64,000 nt of DNA, from contig JAHZHC010000002.1 of NCBI GenBank assembly GCA_019420505.1, forward strand, positions 62,001 through 126,000. The letters are read 5' to 3'. The notes below the pieces were generated by a model. That model was not told the DNA's origin and searched no databases. It worked only from the letters and a program-made list of their open reading frames with translations. Positions 42,914 to 51,577 of the stretch are shown here, in pieces. A program made the translations under genes and the position numbers. Positions within the stretch are counted from its first letter, which is position 1. Each line of letters begins with the position of its first letter. The stretch is from Ruminococcus sp. GTDB lineage: Bacteria > Bacillota > Clostridia > Oscillospirales > Ruminococcaceae.

Positions 42914-43015
42914 TTTTCGGCAAAAGGAAAGGGAGTCTGATTTAAGAGCGGAATCAGAGCAAACCCTTTCGTCTGAATCATTCTGAAAAAAGACTCCCTT
43001 TCCTTTTGCCGAAAA
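42914..43015. repeat. Perfect 25-bp inverted repeat around a 52-base loop
   Basis: Left arm 42914-42938 and right arm 42991-43015 are exact reverse complements over 25 bases, including CGGCAAAAGGAAAGGGAGTC. The loop can form the smaller hairpin TCTGATT/AATCAGA. It lies 19 bases after the end of the DUF378 gene. It is too long and lacks a clear T tail for an ordinary terminator, and looks like a small palindromic element. The remaining gap 42466-43034 has no gene. Confidence 0.85.
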
Positions 43016-43034
43016 AAGCGTCGAGGGAAATATT

Positions 43035-43238
43035 TTATGCCTCAACCAATTCGTTGTTTTTAAAGAACAGTGAAATGCACCAAATTGCTGAAATTGCAAC
43101 AAGAACATAAATTATTCTGCTGAAAACGGCTGCTGAACCTCCGAAAAGGAACGCCACGAGGTCGAATTGGAAAATTCCGATCAGTCCCCAGTTAATACCG
43201 CCGATTATTAACAGAAAAAGAGCAATTTTATCAAGCAT
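43035..43238 (-). CDS. DUF378 small membrane protein
   Basis: A 67-residue DUF378 protein with two transmembrane helices: IALFLLIIGGINWGLIGIF, which has the GGINWGL motif, and SRIIYVLVAISAIWCISLF. Function is unknown. The start is the ATG of MLDKIAL (43238), with AAAGGA about 9 bases upstream; upstream in-frame codons overlap this RBS. Confidence 0.85.
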   Translation of the reverse strand: MLDKIALFLLIIGGINWGLIGIFQFDLVAFLFGGSAAVFSRIIYVLVAISAIWCISLFFKNNELVEA

Positions 43239-43373
43239 GCTTTTCATTCCTTTCTGTAAACAGTGTAGCACTTTTCCGTGCAATAGTATTATTGCTTTTT
43301 TATTTTAATTTATTCATTACCAAAAAATTTTGCGGAAATTTATTTAATTCTTTTTTTATTTGACAAAAAATTG

Positions 43374-43402
43374 TGGACAAGCTCATTCTATTATGATATA
43401 AT
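43374..43402 (+). promoter_or_regulatory. Probable promoter of the cellobiose phosphorylase gene
   Basis: TGGACA (43374-43379) and TATAAT (43397-43402) with a 17-base spacer. Confidence 0.55.
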
Positions 43403-43417
43403 AATTACATAATAATA

Positions 43418-43430
43418 TTAAACGTTTTCG
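43418..43430 (+). promoter_or_regulatory. Operator-like palindrome downstream of the GH94 promoter
   Basis: AAACGTTT (43420-43427), about 18 bases past the -10 element, is the core of many LacI-family operators. The regulator is unknown and the match is short. Confidence 0.35.
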
Positions 43431-43487
43431 TAAAAGCAGATCTGCATATTAATTTATTGACAGTTATGAAGGAAGGGCGGAAAACAA

Positions 43488-45941
43488 ATGAAATTTGGCT
43501 TTTTTAACGATGCAAACAAGGAATATGTTATCACTGATCCTAAGACACCATATCCCTGGATAAATTATCTGGGAACGGAATCTTTTTTTTCACTGATATC
43601 AAATACAGCAGGAGGCTATCATTTTTATAAAGACGCAAGGCTGCGCCGTTTGACCCGTTATCGTTATAATAATGTACCTGTAGATTTAGGCGGAAGATAT
43701 TTTTATATAAATGACGGTAAAACCATATGGTCACCGGGGTGGGCTCCTGTTAAAACGGAGCTTGATTCATATTCATGCCGTCATGGTATGGGATATACTG
43801 TTATCAAGGGTGAAAAGAACGGTATTGAAGCAGAGGCAACATTTTTTGTACCTCAGAATTTTAACGGTGAGGTACAAAAGCTTGTACTTAAAAATACAGG
43901 TAAAAAGTCAAAAAGCTTTAAATTGTTTTCTTTTATTGAATGGTGTTTGTGGGACGCACAGGACGATTCTACTAATTTTCAGAGAAACTTTAACACCGGA
44001 GAGGTAGAAATTGAAGGCTCAACGATTTTTCACAGAACAGAGTATAAGGAACGCAGAAATCACTTTGCATTTTATACGGTAAATACCGCAATTGACGGTT
44101 TTGACACTGACAGAGAAAGCTTTATGGGTTTATATAACGGATTTGAAAATCCTCAGGCAGTTGCGGCCGGAAAGGCAGGAAACTCTGTTGCTGACGGTTG
44201 GTCGCCGATAGCTTCTCACTGTATCAATGTGACTTTGGATGCCGGTGAAACAAAGGAATTGGTTTTCCTTCTTGGATATGTGGAAAATGACTTTGAAAAA
44301 AAATTTAATGCGGACGGAAGCATGAATAAATCAAAGGCTTATAAAATGATAGAGTCTATGGACAGTGCTGAGAAAGCAGATAAAGCGTTGAGTGAATTAA
44401 AGGAATACTGGAATACTCTGCTTTCGCAGTATACGGTCAGGACGCCTGATAAGCGTGTGGACAGAATGGTGAATATATGGAATCAATATCAGTGTATGGT
44501 TACATTCAATATGTCACGTTCCGCCTCATATTTTGAAAGCGGAATAGGCAGGGGAATGGGATTTCGTGATTCAAATCAGGATCTTCTTGGCTTCGTTCAC
44601 CAGATTCCTGAAAGAGCGAGAGAACGAATTCTTGATCTTGCGGCAACACAGCTTGAGGACGGAGGCTGTTATCATCAATATCAGCCGCTTACCAAAAAGG
44701 GCAATAATGAAATCGGCGGGAACTTTTCCGATGATCCGCTTTGGATGATCTTGTCTACAGCGCAATACATAAAAGAAACAGGAGATTATTCAATCCTTGA
44801 TGAAAAGGTGCCTTATGATAATGATGAAACAAAGGCACAGACAATGATGCATCATCTTAAGCAGAGCTTCTGGCATGTTGCTGAAAATATCGGACCTCAC
44901 GGTCTGCCGCTGGCTATGCGTGCAGACTGGAACGATTGTCTTAATCTCAGTTGTTTTTCCGATGCTCCGGGAGAGAGCTTCCAGACATATACTTCACCTA
45001 AGTATGGCGATGATAAATTCAGCCATGTTGCGGAATCTGTTTTTGTTGCGGCTTTATTTGCTTTTACTGGACCTGAATATGCTGCATTATGCAGGTATAA
45101 AAATTTATTTGATGAAGCAAAAGCGGCAGAGTCGGCAATTGCGGAAATGAATAAAAATATAATGAAGCATGGCTATGACGGGGAATGGTTTCTCAGGGCA
45201 TATGATGATTACGGCAATAAGGTAGGTTCAAAGGAATGTGATGAGGGAAAGATTTTCATTGAGCCTCAGGGATTTGCTGTTATGGCAGGACTGGGGGCAG
45301 ATTCCGGCAAGGATATAAGGGCGCTTAACAGCGTAGATAAGTTTCTTAATACAAAATACGGACTTGTACTTAACAATCCGGCTTTTACGAAATATTACAT
45401 TGAATATGGCGAGATATCAACTTATCCTGCCGGATATAAAGAAAATGCAGGTATATTCTGTCACAACAATGCATGGATAATTTGTGCTGAGGCTGTTATC
45501 GGACGTGGAGATAAGGCGTTTGAATATTATTCAAAGATAGCTCCTGCATTTCTTGAAGATATTTCAGATTTGCACAGGACAGAGCCTTATGTTTATGCAC
45601 AGATGATTGCAGGCAAGGATGCGAAACGTCATGGAGAGGCTAAGAACTCATGGCTGACGGGAACGGCTGCATGGAATTTTGTTGCGATATCACAATATAT
45701 TCTCGGTATTATTCCGGATTATGAGGGATTGAAAATTGATCCGTGTATTCCTGAGGAATGGGAAGGCTTCAGCGTAACAAGAAAATTCAGAGGAAACGAA
45801 TATAACATATCGATTAAAAATCCGCAGGGAGTATCAAAGGGTGTTGTAAAGGTTACAGTGGATGGTGTAAGGATAAACGGAAACATACTGCCTGTATTTG
45901 AAAACGGTACATCACATGAAGTTGAAGTTATAATGGGATAG
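43488..45941 (+). CDS. Cellobiose phosphorylase (GH94)
   Basis: An 817-residue GH94 enzyme. It converts cellobiose and phosphate to glucose 1-phosphate and glucose in the cytoplasm. The N-terminus (MKFGFFNDANKEYVITDPKT) and PWINYLGTESFFSLISNTAG match cellobiose phosphorylases of Ruminococcus and Clostridium. The likely catalytic acid is D483 in ADWNDCLNL. Phosphate and substrate blocks include GMGFRDSNQDLLG near residue 358, QYQPLTKKGNNEIGG, and KENAGIFCHNNAWIICAEA. Length is typical. No signal peptide. It has its own promoter and ends at a strong terminator. Confidence 0.95.
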   Translation: MKFGFFNDANKEYVITDPKTPYPWINYLGTESFFSLISNTAGGYHFYKDARLRRLTRYRYNNVPVDLGGRYFYINDGKTIWSPGWAPVKTELDSYSCRHGMGYTVIKGEKNGIEAEATFFVPQNFNGEVQKLVLKNTGKKSKSFKLFSFIEWCLWDAQDDSTNFQRNFNTGEVEIEGSTIFHRTEYKERRNHFAFYTVNTAIDGFDTDRESFMGLYNGFENPQAVAAGKAGNSVADGWSPIASHCINVTLDAGETKELVFLLGYVENDFEKKFNADGSMNKSKAYKMIESMDSAEKADKALSELKEYWNTLLSQYTVRTPDKRVDRMVNIWNQYQCMVTFNMSRSASYFESGIGRGMGFRDSNQDLLGFVHQIPERARERILDLAATQLEDGGCYHQYQPLTKKGNNEIGGNFSDDPLWMILSTAQYIKETGDYSILDEKVPYDNDETKAQTMMHHLKQSFWHVAENIGPHGLPLAMRADWNDCLNLSCFSDAPGESFQTYTSPKYGDDKFSHVAESVFVAALFAFTGPEYAALCRYKNLFDEAKAAESAIAEMNKNIMKHGYDGEWFLRAYDDYGNKVGSKECDEGKIFIEPQGFAVMAGLGADSGKDIRALNSVDKFLNTKYGLVLNNPAFTKYYIEYGEISTYPAGYKENAGIFCHNNAWIICAEAVIGRGDKAFEYYSKIAPAFLEDISDLHRTEPYVYAQMIAGKDAKRHGEAKNSWLTGTAAWNFVAISQYILGIIPDYEGLKIDPCIPEEWEGFSVTRKFRGNEYNISIKNPQGVSKGVVKVTVDGVRINGNILPVFENGTSHEVEVIMG

Positions 45942-45959
45942 GATTTGACAGAAATAAAA

Positions 45960-45985
45960 ACGGACGATTAGTCGTCCGTTTTTTT
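45960..45985. terminator. Bidirectional terminator between GH94 and AI-2E genes
   Basis: 8-bp stem ACGGACGA with TCGTCCGT, 4-base loop TTAG, T tract on the plus strand. The loop overlaps the end of the AI-2E gene on the other strand. Confidence 0.85.
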
Positions 45986-47200
45986 ATTCATATTAATTTT
46001 TTCTTCGGTGAGGGTATCCTTTTCGCATTGATTTAAAGTCTTTTCAGAAATGATTATGGGTTTGGGATTCTTTTTCTGATTCATAAAGTAAACAATATCA
46101 CTGAGAACGCAATAAAGCACTGCACAAACCGGCACACTTACAAACATACCGATTATTCCGCCGATATTTCCGCCGACGGTAACGGCAAAAAGCACCCAAA
46201 TTGACGGAAGCCCCACAGACGAGCCCACAACATGAGGATATATGAAATTACCTTCGATTTGTTGGAGCACCAACATGAATACCACAAACCACAGCGCTTG
46301 CGGCAGGCTTGTAACTGAAATTAGAAAAGCTCCTACCACTACTCCGATAAATGCTCCGACAATGGGGATAAAAGCAGTTACGGCAACAAGAACTCCTATC
46401 ATAAGTGCATACGGCATTCTCATAATCAGCATTCCTATTGTACAAAGTGTTCCGAGAATAATTGCTTCCATACATTGCCCGGTAAGAAATTTAGAAAACG
46501 TATCAGCAGATTTTTTGCATACATAGGTTATTTTATCAGCAAAGTCTTTTTTTATAAAAGCATAAGTCAGTTTTTTGCACTGGCTCAGAAGCTTTTCTTT
46601 TTGTGCCAGCATATAGATCGCAAAGAAAAGCCCCAGAACGCTGTTTATTATAGATGAAAAAATGGAAGAAACAACGCTTATGGTAGAGTCGACAGTTTTC
46701 AGTGTGAGCACGCTGTCCTTAATAATTGCAGTCAACTTTTCGATAACGGCATCTTTATTCAATTTAATACTTTCAAGCCAATTTGTTATAAGCGGCTGGT
46801 CGTTTATTTTTTTGCTGATCTGATTTACATAATCGGGGATATCCTCCGTCAGCTGTGTAAGAGTATTTATGAGAGCAGGAATTACAAGATAGAAAATCAT
46901 AAATATTATAAAAAGGAACAAAAGAATAACTATAAAAATTGAAACAGGACGTTTGATTTTGTTTTTTATTTTAGAAAGCTTTCCGGATTTTTTTGACGGT
47001 CTGAATAATCTGCGTTCCAAAGAGGACATCGGAACATTAAGGATAAAGGCTATGCAAAAACCGATAATTACAGGTGACAATACAGACAGAATACTGCCTG
47101 CTGTATTGAATACAAGACTGTAATTGCTGAGAAGCCAGAAAAGTATTACTCCGAACGCAATTAAAAGCATATACTGTTTAAATTTACATTTATTCTTCAT
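45968..47200 (-). CDS. AI-2E family transporter (YtvI/PerM-like)
   Basis: A 410-residue polytopic membrane protein of the AI-2E/PerM family. The family is named for a proposed autoinducer export, but members transport varied or unknown substrates. Typical blocks are SPVIIGFCIAFILNVPMSSL, VNQISKKINDQ in the cytoplasmic loop and GLPSIWVLFAVTVGGNIGGI near the C-terminus. Start is ATG 47200, with AGGAGG 9 bases upstream; the upstream in-frame start would put hydrophilic residues first and lies before the RBS. Confidence 0.88.
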   Translation of the reverse strand: MKNKCKFKQYMLLIAFGVILFWLLSNYSLVFNTAGSILSVLSPVIIGFCIAFILNVPMSSLERRLFRPSKKSGKLSKIKNKIKRPVSIFIVILLFLFIIFMIFYLVIPALINTLTQLTEDIPDYVNQISKKINDQPLITNWLESIKLNKDAVIEKLTAIIKDSVLTLKTVDSTISVVSSIFSSIINSVLGLFFAIYMLAQKEKLLSQCKKLTYAFIKKDFADKITYVCKKSADTFSKFLTGQCMEAIILGTLCTIGMLIMRMPYALMIGVLVAVTAFIPIVGAFIGVVVGAFLISVTSLPQALWFVVFMLVLQQIEGNFIYPHVVGSSVGLPSIWVLFAVTVGGNIGGIIGMFVSVPVCAVLYCVLSDIVYFMNQKKNPKPIIISEKTLNQCEKDTLTEEKINMNKKTDD

Positions 47201-47222
47201 GCTTATCATCCTCCTAAAAAAC

Positions 47223-47249
47223 AAGGCACAGTTAATTTTACTGTGCCTT
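47223..47249 (-). terminator. Terminator after ilvB
   Basis: 10-bp stem AAGGCACAGT with ACTGTGCCTT, followed on the minus strand by GTTTTTT. Confidence 0.85.
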
Positions 47250-47256
47250 TTATGTA

Positions 47257-48942
47257 TTAGTCTAAATTGATTTCCATAATTGGTTCGCTTATGTCCTTTC
47301 CGGCCGGAACCATAGGCAAAACGTTAATATCCTTGTTTATTTTGCAGTCAATCAGACATGGACGTCCGCAGGATAATGCTTTTTCAAGAACCGGTTTTAT
47401 GTCGGATTTTTTTTCGATCAGCAGACCTTCAATACCAAAAGCATCAGCAAGCTTGATCAAGTCAGTACCACGCTGAATATTTGTTTGTGAAAATCTCTTT
47501 CCATAGAACAATCTCTGCCACTGACGAACCATTCCCAGAACGTCGTTTTCAAAGACAAGTTCAATAACGGGGATATTATGCTTTGCAAGAGAAGAAAGCT
47601 CATTGCAGTTCATAAAAAAGCTTCCGTCGCCGGCAATGTTGATAACAGGCTTATCGGGATTTCCGCATTTAGATCCGATTGCAGCGCCTAATCCATAGCC
47701 CATAGTACCCAATCCGCCGCTTGAAGCAAAGCTTCTTGGATTTTTAAAATTATAATATTGTGCAGCCCACATCTGATGCTGTCCGACTTCTGTTGTAACA
47801 ATGGCTTTTCCGTCTGTAAGTCTGTCAAGCTCTTCGATTACATCCTGAGGAAGAACTTCGTCATCGCTTTCAACAGGAATCATTTTAAGGGCATAATCCT
47901 TTTTCCAAACGGAGATCTGATTCATCCATTCTTCATGCTTCATATCAGGCAAAAGCTCGTTAAGTTTTGCAAGGACATATTTTACATCTCCTGTAACATG
48001 TAAATCGACGCTGACGTTTTTTCCGATTTCAGCAGGATCAATTTCAATATGTATAATTTCAGTATCTTTAGCAAAGGTATCAGGGTTACAAAGAACACGG
48101 TCAGAAAACCGAGAGCCAAGCACGATCAGAAGATCGCATTTATTAAGAGCCAATGCTGAGGTTTTTGTTCCGTGCATTCCCAGCATTCCTGTATAATTAC
48201 CCATTGTATTATCAAAGGCACACTGACCCATGAGAGATAATGATACAGGAGCATCGCATTTTTTTACGAATTGAGCCATTTCCGGAACAGCATCACATGA
48301 AACGACACCGCCGCCTGCATAGATAAAAGGTCTTTCAGCAGCTTTTATCTTTTCGGCAGCCTTAGCAATCTGTTCATTTATATCATCAGGGTTATGGTGA
48401 ACTGCTTTTTTAGGCTCGGTTTTTGTATATTCGGTTTTAGCCGCAGTAATATCCTTCGGGATATCAATAAGAACAGGTCCTTTTCTTCCCTCGTTAGCAA
48501 TATAGAAGGCCTCACGGATCGTGTCGGCAAGCTTTGTTACATCCTTAACTATATAGTTATGCTTTGTGACAGGCATGGTGATGCCGCATATATCAACCTC
48601 CTGAAAGCTGTCAAGACCCAGAAGCGAAGTAGCAACGTTTCCTGTTATAGCAACAAGAGGTATAGAATCCATATTAGCAGTAGCGATTGCAGTAACAAGG
48701 TTTGTAGCACCCGGTCCTGACGTAGCGATAACAACGCCTGTTTTTCCGGTAGTACGGGAATATCCGTCAGCGGCATGACAGGCAGCTTGTTCATGTGCGG
48801 TAATAATGTGTTTAATTTTATCTGAATACATATAAAGTGAATCATAAATGTTCAAAACAGCACCGCCCGGATATCCGAAGACAGTGTCAACACCCTGTTC
48901 AAGCAAGCATTCAATAATAATATCTGAACCGGTCAATAACAT
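47257..48942 (-). CDS. ilvB: Acetolactate synthase, large catalytic subunit
   Basis: A 561-residue TPP enzyme that condenses pyruvate in branched-chain amino acid synthesis. Visible are the glutamate-containing TPP site YPGGAVLNIYD and AHEQAACHAADGYSR near residue 50. SGPGATNLVTAIA follows near 75, and the GDGSFFMNCNELSS magnesium and TPP motif near 450. No ilvN regulatory subunit is next to it, so this isoform may be unregulated or use a distant ilvN. Start is the ATG of MLLTGSD with AGAGGG 8 bases upstream. Confidence 0.95.
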   Translation of the reverse strand: MLLTGSDIIIECLLEQGVDTVFGYPGGAVLNIYDSLYMYSDKIKHIITAHEQAACHAADGYSRTTGKTGVVIATSGPGATNLVTAIATANMDSIPLVAITGNVATSLLGLDSFQEVDICGITMPVTKHNYIVKDVTKLADTIREAFYIANEGRKGPVLIDIPKDITAAKTEYTKTEPKKAVHHNPDDINEQIAKAAEKIKAAERPFIYAGGGVVSCDAVPEMAQFVKKCDAPVSLSLMGQCAFDNTMGNYTGMLGMHGTKTSALALNKCDLLIVLGSRFSDRVLCNPDTFAKDTEIIHIEIDPAEIGKNVSVDLHVTGDVKYVLAKLNELLPDMKHEEWMNQISVWKKDYALKMIPVESDDEVLPQDVIEELDRLTDGKAIVTTEVGQHQMWAAQYYNFKNPRSFASSGGLGTMGYGLGAAIGSKCGNPDKPVINIAGDGSFFMNCNELSSLAKHNIPVIELVFENDVLGMVRQWQRLFYGKRFSQTNIQRGTDLIKLADAFGIEGLLIEKKSDIKPVLEKALSCGRPCLIDCKINKDINVLPMVPAGKDISEPIMEINLD

Positions 48943-49120
48943 AAAAAAACATCCCTCTTTAACATTAATAATTATTAATAAATAATTATACAATAGCTGT
49001 CCGATATTGTCAATAGAATTTTTGTTAAGACTGATTTTGCTATTGCAAAAACAGACAAGGTGTGATATTATAAAAAAGACGTGTTTAACGGAAATATTTA
49101 TGAGAAAGGTTTTGAAAAAA

Positions 49121-50293
49121 ATGAATTATGCAGAAGAATCATTAAAGCTTCACTATCAATGGAAAGGAAAAATAGAGGTTATTTGCCGTGCTCCTCTTGA
49201 AACTAAGGACGATTTGTCATTGGCGTATACTCCCGGCGTTGCACAGCCTTGCCTTGAGATTCAAAAGGATATAGATAAAAGCTATGAATTGACAAGACGC
49301 TCAAATCTTGTAGCTGTTATTACCGACGGTACTGCCGTTCTCGGTCTCGGTGATATCGGTCCTGAAGCCGGTATGCCTGTAATGGAAGGAAAATGCGCAT
49401 TATTTAAGGCTTTCGGTGATGTAGACGCAATTCCTCTTTGTGTTAAATCAAAGGATGTTGATGAAATTGTAAATACTGTAAGACTTATTTCAGGAAGCTT
49501 CGGCGGGGTTAACCTTGAGGATATTTCTGCACCGAGATGTTTTGAAATTGAAAAGAAGCTTAAGGAATGCTGTGATATTCCGATTTTCCACGACGATCAG
49601 CATGGAACAGCAGTTGTAACTCTTGCCGCAATGATTAATGCACTGAAGTTTACCGGTAAAAAGCTTGATGAAATTCGTGTCGTAACCAGCGGAGCAGGAG
49701 CAGCAGGTATTGCCATTATAAAGCTGCTTATTGCAATGGGTCTTAACGACGTTATTCTCTGCGACAGAAAAGGCGCTATTTATGAGGGCAGAGAGGGACT
49801 TAATCAGGAGAAAACCGAGATGGCTAAAATCACAAACAAGCAAATGAGAAAAGGTTCTCTTGAAGAAGTTATAAAAGGCGCAGATGTATTTATCGGAGTT
49901 TCCGCTCCCGGTTGCGTAACTCCTGAAATGGTAAAAAGCATGGCAAAGGATCCGATAATTTTTGCTATGGCTAATCCGACTCCTGAAATCATGCCTGATC
50001 TTGCAAAGCAAGCCGGAGCTGCGGTTGTGGGAACAGGAAGAAGTGATTTTCCTAATCAGATCAATAATGTGCTTGTTTTCCCCGGTATTTTCAGAGGCGC
50101 ATTGGATTGCCGTGCAAAGGATATAAATGATGAAATGAAGATTGCGGCAGCAAAAGCTATTGCAGAGTATATTCCAGAAAACGAATTGACGGCCGATAAT
50201 ATTATTCCGTCAGCCCTTGATAAAAATGTTTCAGCAGCAGTAGCAAAGGCTGTTATACAGGCAGCAAAGGATACAGGTGTTGCAAGAATTTAA
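49121..50293 (+). CDS. NAD(P)-dependent malic enzyme
   Basis: A 390-residue malic enzyme that decarboxylates malate to pyruvate. Catalytic and metal-binding blocks: LSLAYTPGVAQPC, VITDGTAVLGLGDIGPEAGM, INLED-like GVNLEDISAPRCFEIE and FHDDQHGTAVV. The Rossmann glycine motif is SGAGAAGIAI near residue 199. I set the start at the ATG of MNYAEESLK (49121); GAAAGG is 11 bases upstream. An upstream in-frame ATG (49100) lacks an RBS. The coenzyme is not determined. Confidence 0.9.
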   Translation: MNYAEESLKLHYQWKGKIEVICRAPLETKDDLSLAYTPGVAQPCLEIQKDIDKSYELTRRSNLVAVITDGTAVLGLGDIGPEAGMPVMEGKCALFKAFGDVDAIPLCVKSKDVDEIVNTVRLISGSFGGVNLEDISAPRCFEIEKKLKECCDIPIFHDDQHGTAVVTLAAMINALKFTGKKLDEIRVVTSGAGAAGIAIIKLLIAMGLNDVILCDRKGAIYEGREGLNQEKTEMAKITNKQMRKGSLEEVIKGADVFIGVSAPGCVTPEMVKSMAKDPIIFAMANPTPEIMPDLAKQAGAAVVGTGRSDFPNQINNVLVFPGIFRGALDCRAKDINDEMKIAAAKAIAEYIPENELTADNIIPSALDKNVSAAVAKAVIQAAKDTGVARI

Positions 50294-50316
50294 TTTTATC
50301 AACAGGACGTGAAAAA

Positions 50317-51534
50317 ATGAAAAAACTTTTTTGTCTGATATTGTCTGTTTTAAGTGCTGTTGTTCTTGTAAGCTCTTGTGGAAAAGAGGGTCACGATCAA
50401 GTTATAGATCAGAATTCGGATAATAGTTTGGTTTCCGGATTTTCTGACGATGAAAGCAGCGATGTGCAAAATGATAATGATGATGTCATTTCTTTTGTAG
50501 GAGTGGGGGATAACCTTATTCATACAACTATATATGAGCAAGCCGATAAAAATGCAGGTGATATAAATGACGGCTGCTACGATTTTACACCTATGTATTC
50601 ACAAGTAAAAAGCCTTATTCATGGAAATGATATTGCCTTTATAAATCAGGAAACAATACTCGGAGGATACGATTTGGGACTTTCAGGTTATCCCACATTT
50701 AATTCGCCTTCAGAGATTGCTCAGAACCTTAAGGATACAGGATTTAATCTGATAAATATGGCAACAAATCATGCTTTGGACAAAGGACAAGATGGAATCG
50801 ACAATGAACTTGACACTTTCAGAAATGCAGGAAATATGAATTTTTCAGGCATTGCCGATAGTCAGGAAACCTATGATAATATAACTGTTTTTGAAAAAAA
50901 GGGTGTGAAGTTTGCATTTCTTGCATATACCTATGGAACAAACGGTATAAGTCCTCCTAATTCTTATTCTATTCACTACTTTGATGAAGAAGAAATAAAG
51001 GCTGATATTAAAAGAGCAAAAGAAATAAGCGATGTGGTTATTGTTTCAGCACATTGGGGCGAGGAAAACATAGACTATGCTACGGATTATCAGACCTATT
51101 ATGCGCAGATTTTTGCGGATGCAGGAGTTGATGTGGTGATCGGAACTCATCCTCACGTTATTCAGCCAATTGAGTGGTATGACGGAAAAAGCGGAAACAA
51201 GACGCTGGTTGTTTATTCTTTAGGCAATTTTCTTGGTGGAATGCTTGGTGTTGACAACATTGTTTCAGGAATGGTCAAGTTTGATTTTATCAGGGCCGAC
51301 GGTGGATTTTCTGTAGCAAATGTAAAATGGATACCTCTTGTTATACACTTTGAACTGGATGGCAGTGATATTCAGGAGGACAGATGTAATTATAAAATTT
51401 ATCCTTTATCGGAATATAACGATGAGTTAGCCGAAAAGCACGCTCTTAACGGTTATGAGGGACAAAAGGTTACTGTTGATTATATAAAAAAGCATACTGA
51501 GGACGTAATAGATAAAGAATATTTAAGTGAATAA
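50317..51534 (+). CDS. CapA-family lipoprotein
   Basis: A 405-residue CapA-like protein with a metallophosphatase-type fold. The lipobox is LVSSCGK near residue 21. Metal-site motifs: FVGVGDNLIH, FINQET, NMATNHALDKGQDG, SAHWGEEN and GTHPHVIQPIEW. CapA was named from polyglutamate capsule synthesis, but capB and capC partners are absent, so the role is open. It follows malic enzyme by 23 bases and converges on the SGNH gene. Confidence 0.88.
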   Translation: MKKLFCLILSVLSAVVLVSSCGKEGHDQVIDQNSDNSLVSGFSDDESSDVQNDNDDVISFVGVGDNLIHTTIYEQADKNAGDINDGCYDFTPMYSQVKSLIHGNDIAFINQETILGGYDLGLSGYPTFNSPSEIAQNLKDTGFNLINMATNHALDKGQDGIDNELDTFRNAGNMNFSGIADSQETYDNITVFEKKGVKFAFLAYTYGTNGISPPNSYSIHYFDEEEIKADIKRAKEISDVVIVSAHWGEENIDYATDYQTYYAQIFADAGVDVVIGTHPHVIQPIEWYDGKSGNKTLVVYSLGNFLGGMLGVDNIVSGMVKFDFIRADGGFSVANVKWIPLVIHFELDGSDIQEDRCNYKIYPLSEYNDELAEKHALNGYEGQKVTVDYIKKHTEDVIDKEYLSE

Positions 51535-51537
51535 CAA

Positions 51538-51575
51538 AACGGGCGATAAAAAATCGCCCGTTTTTATTATATATT
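51538..51575. terminator. Bidirectional terminator between capA-like and SGNH genes
   Basis: Stem AACGGGCGAT with ATCGCCCGTT, 5-base A loop and T tract; A tract on the other side. Confidence 0.88.
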
Positions 51576-51577
51576 AA

